This document shows positions 1 to 7,130 of a stretch of DNA of 39,579 nucleotides, one piece after another. The translations under genes were made by a program, and so were the position numbers. Every line of letters starts with the position of its first letter. Positions within the stretch are counted from its first letter, which is position 1. The notes under the pieces were generated by a model, which searched no databases, was not told the origin of the DNA, and saw only the letters and a list, made by a program, of their open reading frames with translations. Source of the stretch: an uncultured Lactobacillus sp. (GTDB lineage: Bacteria; Bacillota; Bacilli; Lactobacillales; Lactobacillaceae); contig CAMLUN010000006.1 in NCBI GenBank assembly GCA_946487795.1, positions 1 through 39,579 of the forward strand. The letters run 5' to 3'.

Positions 1-659
1 CTAAATTAAGTGTTAACCTGGGGAATGTAACGTATGTTGTTTTCCACCGTTTAGGTTACATGATGGGAGTTTCCCTGGGGTTAAGTCACGGAGTAAATCT
101 TTTCTTAGGTGATTTATTTACCCGCTTGATTGCTCTTGCCGGTTTAATGGGGATGCTTGGTGCAATGTTTATCCTTGTTTATACCCCAATTAAGTCCTTT
201 ATTATGGGATCAAACCCTGACTTATGGCCAGCACGAGTTACTAAGTTGAATCGACATGGAATGCCTGCCTTTGCAATGTGGGTTCAAGCAGTTATCGTTT
301 CGGTAATTATCTTCTTAGTAGCCTTTGGTGGTTCTGCAGCTGCCAGCTTTTACCAAATCTTAACTGACATGGGGAATGTTTCTACTTGTGCGCCATATAT
401 TTTCTTAGTTGGAGCATTTCCGGCATTCCAGCGAAAAGATATTCCACGTGAATTTATAGCATTTAAGAACCGGTTTTGGACTATGGTTCTGGTATGGTTT
501 GTTGAAATTATTGTTTGTTTAGGAATCATCTTTACTTGTATCCAACCAATTTTGGATCATGATTATCAAACAGCCTTTTGGACAGCCATTGGACCAATCT
601 TCTTCGGAATCGTTGCGTGGGTGCTTTATGATTATGCTTCTAAGCACGCCCGAGCATAA
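1..659 (+). CDS. APC-family amino acid permease, 3' fragment
   Basis: The reading frame is open from base 3 to the TAA at 657-659, so this is the C-terminal part (about 218 residues) of a gene that starts upstream. The ATG at base 60 is internal and should not be taken as the start. The residues form about five hydrophobic helices separated by short basic loops, with a proline-rich segment (WPARVTKLNRHGMPAFAMWV) typical of the cytoplasmic loop before helix 9 or 10 in amino acid-polyamine-organocation permeases of the GadC/YjeM type. The likely role is proton-coupled or exchange transport of an amino acid across the cytoplasmic membrane. The substrate cannot be read from this part. A strong hairpin follows immediately. 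Confidence 0.8.
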   Translation, partial: KLSVNLGNVTYVVFHRLGYMMGVSLGLSHGVNLFLGDLFTRLIALAGLMGMLGAMFILVYTPIKSFIMGSNPDLWPARVTKLNRHGMPAFAMWVQAVIVSVIIFLVAFGGSAAASFYQILTDMGNVSTCAPYIFLVGAFPAFQRKDIPREFIAFKNRFWTMVLVWFVEIIVCLGIIFTCIQPILDHDYQTAFWTAIGPIFFGIVAWVLYDYASKHARA

Positions 660-663
660 CTAA

Positions 664-709
664 AAACAACCTAAGATTATTTTCGTTCTGAACTAATCTT
701 AGGTTGTTT
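664..709. terminator. Bidirectional intrinsic terminator between permease and MATE gene
   Basis: A perfect 16-bp stem (664-679 with 694-709) encloses a 14-base loop. A-runs on the left and T-runs on the right let it end transcription from both converging genes. Confidence 0.85.
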
Positions 710-714
710 TAATT

Positions 715-2022
715 TTAAATATTATTATATTGATTAATCCGTTGATGAATTAAGATGAATCCAATTCCCGTAACAATAAATTCAGTTAACGGAACCGCTG
801 CCCAGACTCCCTCAAGACCAAAGAAAAATGGCAGGATAAATATTAATGGCAGGAGAACTAGGTAACCGCGGAGAAGTGATAGGGCGAACGATGCACGGGC
901 TGAATTAGTTGCCGTCAAGAACAAAATGAAGAGGTAATTTAAGGCACTAAAGAAAGCACTCGTGAAGTAAATCGGCAATCCCACAGCAGCGTAATGAACG
1001 AGCTGAAGTGAGTTCTGAGTATTAAAAAGACTGATGATTGGGTACTTAAATGTAGTTAAGATGATAAATTCAGTAAGTGCTAACGCAAGCGTAATGATGA
1101 TCCCAACTCTTAATGCGTGAGATACGTTATTAAAATGATGCTCACCATATTCACGACTAGCAACTGGCTGAACCCCGAGGGCAACCCCGTTAGCAATTGC
1201 TAGAACCACAATTGCAATGTTTGAAATTACACCATAAGCAGCAACGGCATAGTTATTTGCTAGTATTAAAAGAACATGGTTAAAGAAGAATACGCTAACG
1301 CCGCTGCTTAGTTCATTTAGTGCTGCTGCAGAGCCTAATCGTGCTGACTCAATAAGCGGCTTAAAGGAGGGGCGGACAAGGTGAAAATGAAGCCGCCGAT
1401 TCTTAAACTGACGGTGAAATGATAAAACTACCAGACTGATTGCTGGTGAAAAGATTACTGCCAACGCTGCTCCTTCCATTTTTAAACCGAGACCAAAAAT
1501 GAAGAACCAGTCAATAATAATTACTGATGATGTTTCAATAACGGTTGCCAACATGGTTAGGGTTGGGTTGCCATCATTACGAATAAAGTTGATGCTGACA
1601 TAATTACACATTACAAATGGACCGCACCATGCCACTATTCGTACATAGGTAATTGCGAGAGCCCGCGTAGCATTATTGGCGCCAAGAAAGTCCACAATTC
1701 CGACTGAAAAGATATCAATCAGAATTGCAAGTGTGATTCCCAGAATTGCTGCGGAGATCATTAACGAGCTATACAGTGATTCAATTCGCTCAGGGTGGAG
1801 AATCTTATTTAGTGAAAAGATTGTTGCCCCACCAACACCGAGTAATAACCCAAGGGCGTTAAAGAGATTAAAGATGGGAAGAACAAGGTTGAGGGCAGTT
1901 AGCCCTAATGCGCCAGCGGCAATCGAAATGAAGAGGGTATCAATCAAAACATAAATTGATGTTCCAAGCATGGCAACAATGTTTCGACTAACATAATGAA
2001 AAACTTCTTTAGTGATTGGCAA
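715..2022 (-). CDS. MATE family efflux transporter
   Basis: This 435-residue polytopic membrane protein has about twelve hydrophobic helices in two similar halves, as expected for multidrug and toxic compound extrusion (MATE) transporters, which are usually 430-460 residues. Family features seen include the N-terminal VFHYVSRNIVAMLGTSIYVL, the IDTLFIS segment in helix 1, and NDGNPTLTM after helix 5. It probably exports cationic compounds using a sodium or proton gradient; the substrate is unknown. The start is a TTG at 2020-2022, chosen because a GGAGG lies 7 bases upstream and no ATG is better placed. A second copy of the same Shine-Dalgarno octamer lies just upstream. It is transcribed toward the permease and shares its terminator. 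Confidence 0.85.
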   Translation of the reverse strand: MPITKEVFHYVSRNIVAMLGTSIYVLIDTLFISIAAGALGLTALNLVLPIFNLFNALGLLLGVGGATIFSLNKILHPERIESLYSSLMISAAILGITLAILIDIFSVGIVDFLGANNATRALAITYVRIVAWCGPFVMCNYVSINFIRNDGNPTLTMLATVIETSSVIIIDWFFIFGLGLKMEGAALAVIFSPAISLVVLSFHRQFKNRRLHFHLVRPSFKPLIESARLGSAAALNELSSGVSVFFFNHVLLILANNYAVAAYGVISNIAIVVLAIANGVALGVQPVASREYGEHHFNNVSHALRVGIIITLALALTEFIILTTFKYPIISLFNTQNSLQLVHYAAVGLPIYFTSAFFSALNYLFILFLTATNSARASFALSLLRGYLVLLPLIFILPFFFGLEGVWAAVPLTEFIVTGIGFILIHQRINQYNNI

Positions 2023-2176
2023 GATAAAACCTCCAGATTAGCTTCCCATCCTCCAGAAATTTGGACGCCTGTTTGGAAAGTAAAGATAATTTATAAACAA
2101 AACCCGGCGATTTTGTGGCTCTTATTTCATTAACCTTATCTTAGCAAATCAAATGCAGCGGTAAAAGAGGCGAACC

Positions 2177-2587
2177 TTAAATCAGAATTCCATTAAGGTG
2201 GTCGATCTCGTGTTGGACGATCTCTGCAGCTATATCCGAAAGTTGTAAGGTTTGTAAATGCCAATTTTGGTCACAGAAGGTAACCTTAATTTGACGATAA
2301 CGCGTAACCGTTCTTTTTCCGGGAAGTGAAAGACAGCCTTCAGCGGTTTGATATGGCTCTTGCTTTTGGGTTATTTGGGGATTGTACATTACCATGTTAA
2401 TTGGTCCAAGACTTGCAATAATAATTGCCTTGTTGATGCCAATCATATTTGCTGCCATCCCAATGCATTCTGCATGGTGTGCATTTAAGGTGTCTTTGAG
2501 ATCAATACCAACATTAAGATCTTGTCTTGTTGCGGGGATGGCACGTTGTTGTAAAAGTATTTGATCGTGGTTAATTGGTTTAATCAT
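2177..2587 (-). CDS. def: Peptide deformylase-like protein with altered motif 1
   Basis: This 136-residue protein has the peptide deformylase fold signature. Motif 2 is EGCLSLP (83-89, metal ligand Cys85) and motif 3 is QHEIDH (125-130, ligands His126 and His130, catalytic Glu127). Motif 1, normally GxGxAAxQ, reads CIGMAANMIG (41-50), with Met48 where the oxyanion-hole Gln is expected. The protein ends six residues after motif 3, so it lacks the C-terminal extension of the 180-190 residue type II enzymes usual in Bacillota. The family removes the formyl group from nascent N-terminal Met. Short homologues with this altered motif 1 exist in Gram-positives beside a canonical enzyme, so this may be a second copy with weak or no deformylase activity. 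It sits between MATE and yidC on the same strand. Confidence 0.75.
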   Translation of the reverse strand: MIKPINHDQILLQQRAIPATRQDLNVGIDLKDTLNAHHAECIGMAANMIGINKAIIIASLGPINMVMYNPQITQKQEPYQTAEGCLSLPGKRTVTRYRQIKVTFCDQNWHLQTLQLSDIAAEIVQHEIDHLNGILI

Positions 2588-2640
2588 TATCCTGTCTCCT
2601 AAAATAAAAGGGCTATAGTGATTCCCATAGTCCTAGTTTT

Positions 2641-3609
2641 TTAATTATTGTTTTTATGATGGTGCTGCTTACCAGCATTTCGCTGACGATTACTTGGCTT
2701 TGGTGTAGCTGAAGAAACCGGTGCAGCAGATTCCTTTAATTGATCAATCGTTGCAGAAACATTATCGGTTGCTTTAGATGCTGAATTATTTGTTGTCAAA
2801 GCATCAGGAACCTTAACTGGATTTTTCTTGTTTTCTTCTGCAATTTGTCGGCGAATCCGTGGCCGATATGCATTAATCATTAAGGTTTGAAGAATGGCGA
2901 ATAGCCCACCAATAAAGAAGTAAAGTCCTAGTCCGGCTGATGAGGTTAATGAGATAAAGAAGGTCATAAATGGACTCATCCAAATTGCCATTTTCATTTG
3001 CTTCTTTTGTTCTTCCGGCACTCCCACTAATCCAAGATAGCTTTGTACAGCATATGCAACGAAGGAAAGAATTGCGAAAAGAATGCTTGGCTTTCCTAGT
3101 GCAATTCCCATGAAAGTTGCATGATAAAGGTCTGGGGAATAACGGATTGCTGCATAGAGGGCAGCAAAAACTGGGAACTGAATTAGTAGTGGTAAACAGC
3201 CGATTCCCCCAGTCAGGCTAACATTATTTTCCCGGTAAACAGCCATCATTTGTGCACCAACGGCAGCTTGCTCTTCTGGAGTTTTCGCTTCTCGTTGCTT
3301 TTTTTGGAGGTCTTTAAGCAATGGCTGGATTTTAGCCATTTTTTCTTGCATGATGGTCGATTTCTTCATTTGTGAAAACATCACTGGTAGCAAGATTGTC
3401 CGGACAACAACAACAATTACGATAATTGCCCAACCGTAATTATTGCCTAAATGACTAGCAAGCCATTCCATTAAATGCTGCATTGGTTTTGCAAGGTACG
3501 TATATGTTAGTCCGTATGGCTTTCCTGACTTTGTCGTTCGTACACAACCAGTCAGGAGTAGTAGGGCAACGGTTAATAGTCCCGCAACCGAAAGTCGTTT
3601 TCGTTTCAT
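2641..3609 (-). CDS. yidC: Membrane protein insertase YidC/Oxa1, lipoprotein type
   Basis: YidC inserts and folds membrane proteins, alone or with SecYEG. The N-terminus is a lipoprotein signal with lipobox LTGC (Cys22), as in Gram-positive SpoIIIJ/YidC2. Oxa1-type transmembrane helices follow at about 58-78, 130-155, 170-195 and 205-240. Arg70, in VVVRTILLP, matches the conserved groove arginine, and the cytoplasmic hairpin with charged residues spans roughly 82-125. The basic, Asn-rich tail ending in HHHKNNN fits a ribosome-binding C-terminus. An upstream TTG at 3610-3612 is in frame, but AGGGAG lies 7 bases before the ATG at 3607-3609, so I choose the ATG (322 residues). Acylphosphatase lies upstream on the same strand, a common pairing in lactobacilli. 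Confidence 0.93.
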   Translation of the reverse strand: MKRKRLSVAGLLTVALLLLTGCVRTTKSGKPYGLTYTYLAKPMQHLMEWLASHLGNNYGWAIIVIVVVVRTILLPVMFSQMKKSTIMQEKMAKIQPLLKDLQKKQREAKTPEEQAAVGAQMMAVYRENNVSLTGGIGCLPLLIQFPVFAALYAAIRYSPDLYHATFMGIALGKPSILFAILSFVAYAVQSYLGLVGVPEEQKKQMKMAIWMSPFMTFFISLTSSAGLGLYFFIGGLFAILQTLMINAYRPRIRRQIAEENKKNPVKVPDALTTNNSASKATDNVSATIDQLKESAAPVSSATPKPSNRQRNAGKQHHHKNNN

Positions 3610-3707
3610 CAATATTCTCCCTTAGTGTAGTTAAGTATAGTTGTTAAATAGTATAAAACAGTACATATATTAACATTAAATCCATTAGCAATTCTACCGA
3701 TTTAACG

Positions 3708-3983
3708 CTATTTAATCATAAAAAGCTGATAATGATAGGGTGGTAGCTCCTCAATTTGCAGGTCGGCAACCCGGGCAAATGGGGTTGGCCCAGTTTTAAT
3801 TAGGTGAATAAATTTTTCCAAACTTGAGTGGTTACCTTCAGCGATGATTTTGACTGTTCCGTCTGATAAATTCTGGACAGTTCCCGTAATGGTGAGACGA
3901 TTAGCAATTTGCAGTGTCCCGTAACGAAAGCCGACCCCTTGAACCTGACCATGGACAATTATCTTTAAACATTGAAGTCCCAT
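3708..3983 (-). CDS. acyP: Acylphosphatase
   Basis: This 91-residue protein has the full acylphosphatase signature: GQVQGVGFR at 12-20 with phosphate-binding Arg20, and the VQNLSDGTV strand with catalytic Asn38. The length equals the family norm of about 90. Acylphosphatases hydrolyse carboxyl-phosphate anhydrides such as acetyl phosphate or 1,3-bisphosphoglycerate in the cytosol; the physiological substrate in lactobacilli is not settled. The start ATG has a purine-rich AAGGAG about 6 bases upstream on the minus strand. It is divergent from the TrmH gene across a 98-base spacer and probably heads a short transcript toward yidC. Confidence 0.92.
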   Translation of the reverse strand: MGLQCLKIIVHGQVQGVGFRYGTLQIANRLTITGTVQNLSDGTVKIIAEGNHSSLEKFIHLIKTGPTPFARVADLQIEELPPYHYQLFMIK

Positions 3984-4049
3984 TTAGGTCACTCCTTCTC
4001 TTAATAAAATCATAGAAATTATTAACATCATTGTACGCTATAACCATGG

Positions 4050-4055
4050 TATAAT
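4050..4055 (+). promoter_or_regulatory. Extended -10 promoter for the TrmH-family gene
   Basis: TGGTATAAT (hexamer 4050-4055) lies 26 bases before the ATG in the divergent acyP/TrmH spacer. No good -35 sits 16-18 bases upstream, so this reads as an extended -10 promoter. Confidence 0.5.
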
Positions 4056-4081
4056 TAATCAAAAGAGGAGTCGATAATTAA

Positions 4082-4858
4082 ATGGAAAAACTTACGTCGA
4101 TTCATAATCAACACGTAAAAAATTGGAAAAAACTTCAAACAAAGAAATACCGTCGACAAACGGGGACGTACTTACTTGACGGCTGGCACTTGGTGAATGA
4201 AGCGGTTCAATCAGGTGTTCAAATTTTGCAATTAATTGGAACAAGTGAACAGCTTGCTGCTCACCCAGATTTAAATTCGCTTACTGATGAGGTATATGAA
4301 GTTACTGAAGAGGTAATGCAGCATATTACTGATACGGTTACTCCACAGGGAATTGCAGCGGTGGTTCCGTTGCCAGATGCACACAAGGTTCCAGATATGG
4401 AAAGCCTTCATGGTGGCTGGTTATTTCTTGATCGTGTTCAGGATCCAGGCAATGTTGGTACAATGGTACGAACTGCTGATGCTGCTGGATTTGCTGGTGT
4501 AGTGGTTAGTCACCGCTCAGCAGATATTTTCAGCCCGAAAGTGATTCGGTCAATGCAAGGGTCTCAATTTCATTTGAAGCTGTACGAAGGCGATCTAGCA
4601 AAGTGGATTGAAGATTTTAAGACGGTTAATGCACCGATTTACGGGACTCAGCTTAATCCGCAGGCAAAAAGTTTTCGTGATGCTGAACCAGGAAAAACCT
4701 TTGCTTTAATTATGGGGAATGAAGGTCAAGGGATGAGCCACCAGCTTCTCAGTCAAACAACAGCCAACCTTTACATTCCAATGCGGGGGCAGGCAGAGTC
4801 ACTGAACGTTGCTGTTTCTGCGGGAATTCTTATGTTTCAGTTAAATAAAAATTTATAA
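4082..4858 (+). CDS. TrmH/SpoU family RNA 2'-O-methyltransferase
   Basis: This 258-residue protein is a SPOUT-class methyltransferase that uses SAM to methylate a ribose in RNA, probably 23S rRNA. The N-terminal 100 residues form the L30e-like substrate-binding domain. The C-terminal knot domain carries motif 1, DPGNVGTMVRTADAAGF (from Asp121), motif 2, MGNEGQGMS (from Met211), and motif 3, IPMRGQAESLNVA (232-244). The organisation matches the B. subtilis YsgA type. In many Bacillota this gene sits next to pheST, and here it is about 2 kb upstream. The start ATG follows AAGAGGAG with a 9-base gap. The modified nucleotide cannot be assigned from sequence. Confidence 0.9.
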   Translation: MEKLTSIHNQHVKNWKKLQTKKYRRQTGTYLLDGWHLVNEAVQSGVQILQLIGTSEQLAAHPDLNSLTDEVYEVTEEVMQHITDTVTPQGIAAVVPLPDAHKVPDMESLHGGWLFLDRVQDPGNVGTMVRTADAAGFAGVVVSHRSADIFSPKVIRSMQGSQFHLKLYEGDLAKWIEDFKTVNAPIYGTQLNPQAKSFRDAEPGKTFALIMGNEGQGMSHQLLSQTTANLYIPMRGQAESLNVAVSAGILMFQLNKNL

Positions 4859-4925
4859 TGCTTAATGATTTATTTGTTGGGATAGATCTTGTAAAATATC
4901 CTTAAGAATTGAAAAGGGGGATTAT

Positions 4926-5432
4926 ATGAAGTCAATTAATGAATGGCGAACCGATTCGGAGTATGTTTTTATTGTTAGTGATTTATTAGCTCAGCCAGCT
5001 GTTCAGAAGTTAGCTCAGTATACACAACACCATCACTCGAACCGTCTCCAACATTCGATTGCGGTTTCATTCGATAGTTACAGGATTGCCAAACGGATGC
5101 ATCTTGATTATCGGAGTGTTGCCCGCGCTGGCTTATTACATGATCTCTTTTATTATGATTGGCGAACTACCAAATTTGACTTGGGGACACATGCGTTTAT
5201 TCATCCACGGGTAGCTTTGCGTAATGCTGAAAAATTAACAAAATTGAATGCAAAGGAAAAAGATATTATCCTTAAGCATATGTTTGGTGCAACATTAGCG
5301 TTGCCGAAGTATCGTGAGAGCTGGATTGTTTCCCTTGTGGATGACTTTGAAGCTGAACATGAATTCTTTACCCCGCTTCGGGCTAAGTTGGCACGGAAGA
5401 TCCGTAAGCGTCGTATGAAGTCTGTATGGTAG
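4926..5432 (+). CDS. HD-domain phosphohydrolase
   Basis: This 168-residue soluble protein has an HD metal-binding pattern: His43 in RLQHSIAVS, the His72-Asp73 pair in GLLHDLFYYDWR, later histidines near His93 and in LKHMF, and an Asp in SLVDDFEAEHEFF. HD proteins are metal-dependent phosphohydrolases acting on nucleotides or phosphate esters; the substrate here is unknown. The last 20 residues are strongly basic (RAKLARKIRKRRMK), which could suggest nucleic acid contact but is not proof. The Shine-Dalgarno is AAAGGGGG just before the ATG. The gene follows the methyltransferase by 67 bases and is followed 22 bases later by the HxlR gene, so they may be co-transcribed. Confidence 0.8.
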   Translation: MKSINEWRTDSEYVFIVSDLLAQPAVQKLAQYTQHHHSNRLQHSIAVSFDSYRIAKRMHLDYRSVARAGLLHDLFYYDWRTTKFDLGTHAFIHPRVALRNAEKLTKLNAKEKDIILKHMFGATLALPKYRESWIVSLVDDFEAEHEFFTPLRAKLARKIRKRRMKSVW

Positions 5433-5454
5433 TTTGTGGAAGGGAGTTGTTACT

Positions 5455-5793
5455 ATGCAACAATTAGCTGAGAAGTCGGCTAATGCTGGTGGCTGTAAAC
5501 TTTGTCCGAAATTCACTCATACCTTTTCGATCCTTGGCAAAAAATGGAATGGCTTAATCATCGAAGCCCTTTTAGTTAAGGATACGATGCGTTTTAAGGA
5601 TCTTTCAGCAAGTATTAATGGATGTAGTGATCGGGTTTTATGTGAACGTCTTAAGGAACTGGAAGACGAGCACATTGTTGTCCGGAATACCTACGAAGGT
5701 GAGAATCGGATTGATTACTCATTAACGGAACGAGGACAAGAACTTCGGGAAGTTATGAGTACCGTTCACCGGTGGAGTGACAAGTGGAATTAA
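5455..5793 (+). CDS. HxlR family transcriptional regulator
   Basis: This 112-residue winged-helix protein has the HxlR/MarR-like core: KFTHTFSILGKKWNGLIIEALL, then RFKDL, a recognition helix around GCSDRVLCERLKELE, and a wing at YEGENRIDYSLTERGQEL. Two cysteines at 14 and 17 (CKLCP) precede the core. Family members such as HypR sense oxidants or aldehydes through an N-terminal Cys, so redox sensing is a reasonable inference. A TTG at 5434 is in frame, but AAGGGAG lies 8 bases before the ATG at 5455, so that start is preferred. The usual HxlR target is a neighbouring oxidoreductase gene, and none is adjacent here, so its regulon is unclear. Confidence 0.88.
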   Translation: MQQLAEKSANAGGCKLCPKFTHTFSILGKKWNGLIIEALLVKDTMRFKDLSASINGCSDRVLCERLKELEDEHIVVRNTYEGENRIDYSLTERGQELREVMSTVHRWSDKWN

Positions 5794-5801
5794 TTTTTTC
5801 C

Positions 5802-5830
5802 TTGACCTGCTAACGGTGCTTAGCTACAAT
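5802..5830 (+). promoter_or_regulatory. Sigma-A promoter for the pheST T-box leader
   Basis: TTGACC (5802-5807) and TACAAT (5825-5830) are separated by exactly 17 bases. Transcription would start near 5837 and make a leader of about 240 bases before pheS. Confidence 0.85.
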
Positions 5831-5836
5831 AGTCTG

Positions 5837-6056
5837 TGATATTAAAAGTGTTGATGGAAACTAGTACCTGGATTCTTATTGTCAGAGAGCTGTTATAATT
5901 CTGTAATTAACGGTCAGTAATATTCGGGGAATTTCATTTCCGGAGCCGATATGTAATGATATTCCGGTTGATCGCCGTTATTGATTTTGAGTGTGCATTT
6001 TTTGCAAACTAGGGTGGTACCGCGAAGCCTCGTCCCTAATCGGACGGGGCTTTTTT
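5837..6056 (+). promoter_or_regulatory. T-box riboswitch of pheST, probably Phe-specific
   Basis: The leader ends with the conserved T-box AGGGTGGTACCGCG (6011-6024), followed by a terminator hairpin (6027-6035 with 6042-6050, one G-U pair) and a T-run. An AGAGAGCTG-like element at about 5884-5891 marks stem I. A UUC triplet at 5933-5935, followed by A, is the best candidate specifier codon and agrees with control by uncharged tRNA-Phe of the PheRS genes downstream. When uncharged tRNA-Phe pairs with the T-box bulge, the antiterminator forms and pheST is transcribed. The specifier position was placed by eye rather than by folding, but the T-box sequence and the terminator are clear. Confidence 0.88.
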
Positions 6057-6078
6057 GTTTACTAAAAGGAGTGAAATT

Positions 6079-7125
6079 ATGGGATTAAAAGAACGACTTG
6101 CTGAACTTCGTGAAGAAGGATTGCAAGAAATCAGGGAATCTGAAGACCTGAAAAAGATTAATCAAGTTCGGGTAAAAATGCTCGGAAAGAAGGGCCCAAT
6201 TACCAATGTCCTTCGTGGGATGCGTGACTTAAGCGCTGAAGAACGGCCAAAAGTTGGTCAATTTGCAAACAAGGTCCGTGATGAACTTACCGCTGCAATT
6301 GAAAGCAAACGAGCAGAACTAGAACAAGCTGCAATGAATGCAGAACTAGAGGCAGAAACAGTTGATGTTACTTTGCCTGGAACACCAGTGGCTCAGGGTG
6401 AACCACACGTTATCCAACAAATTATTGACCAAGTGGTTGACCTATTTGTTTCAATGGGATATGAGGTCGCTGTTGGTGATGAGGTAGAACAAGAAGTTTA
6501 TAACTTTGAAAAATTAAACCTGCCAAAGGATCACCCAGCGCGGGATATGCAGGATACTTTCTACGTTACGCCGTCTGTCTTAATGCGGACCCAAACTTCC
6601 CCAATGCAGGCACGGATGTTAGAGAAGCATGACTTTAGCCAGGGGCCATTGAAGATGATTTCGCCAGGAAAAGTTTATCGGCGTGATACGGATGATGCTA
6701 CCCATAGTCATCAATTTAATCAAATTGAAGGAATGGTTGTCGGTAAACACATCACAATGGCTGATCTAAAGGGAACATTGAAGGTCATTGCTCAATCACT
6801 TTTTGGTGATAAGTTAGATGTTCGTTTACGGCCAAGTTACTTCCCATTTACTGAACCATCAGTAGAAGCTGATATTACATGTTTTAATTGTATGGGAAAG
6901 GGCTGTTCCATCTGTAAGCATACCGGCTGGATTGAAGTCCTTGGTGCCGGAATGGTTCATCCAAACGTCTTGCGGATGTCTGGTGTTGATCCAGAGAAGT
7001 TTGGTGGCTTTGCCTTTGGATTAGGACCCGACCGATTTGCAATGTTGAAGTACGGGGTTACCGATATTCGGAACTTCTACCAAAATGATGTTCGTTTCTT
7101 AACTCAATTTGATCGGAAAGGATAA
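6079..7125 (+). CDS. pheS: Phenylalanine-tRNA ligase alpha subunit
   Basis: PheS (348 residues) is the catalytic subunit of the alpha2-beta2 phenylalanyl-tRNA synthetase. The N-terminal 90 residues form the tRNA-binding coiled coil. The class II core follows, with motif 2 around [22 protein letters not shown] (from Gly197) and motif 3, [10 protein letters not shown] (314-323). A Cys cluster, [12 protein letters not shown], lies just before the Phe-binding region, as in other Bacillota PheS. Although the frame extends upstream through the T-box terminator, AAAGGAG lies 7 bases before the ATG at 6079, which gives the family-standard N-terminus MGLKERL. The pheT gene follows after 5 bases. Confidence 0.97.
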   Translation: MGLKERLAELREEGLQEIRESEDLKKINQVRVKMLGKKGPITNVLRGMRDLSAEERPKVGQFANKVRDELTAAIESKRAELEQAAMNAELEAETVDVTLPGTPVAQGEPHVIQQIIDQVVDLFVSMGYEVAVGDEVEQEVYNFEKLNLPKDHPARDMQDTFYVTPSVLMRTQTSPMQARMLEKHDFSQGPLKMISPGKVYRRDTDDATHSHQFNQIEGMVVGKHITMADLKGTLKVIAQSLFGDKLDVRLRPSYFPFTEPSVEADITCFNCMGKGCSICKHTGWIEVLGAGMVHPNVLRMSGVDPEKFGGFAFGLGPDRFAMLKYGVTDIRNFYQNDVRFLTQFDRKG

Positions 7126-7130
7126 CGGCA

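Noticed and set aside
1676..1954. 92-codon frame antisense to the MATE gene
   Set aside because: It has no ribosome-binding site and its composition is the complement of hydrophobic codons in the real gene. Other long antisense frames inside pheT, glnA, gltX and miaA were dropped for the same reason.
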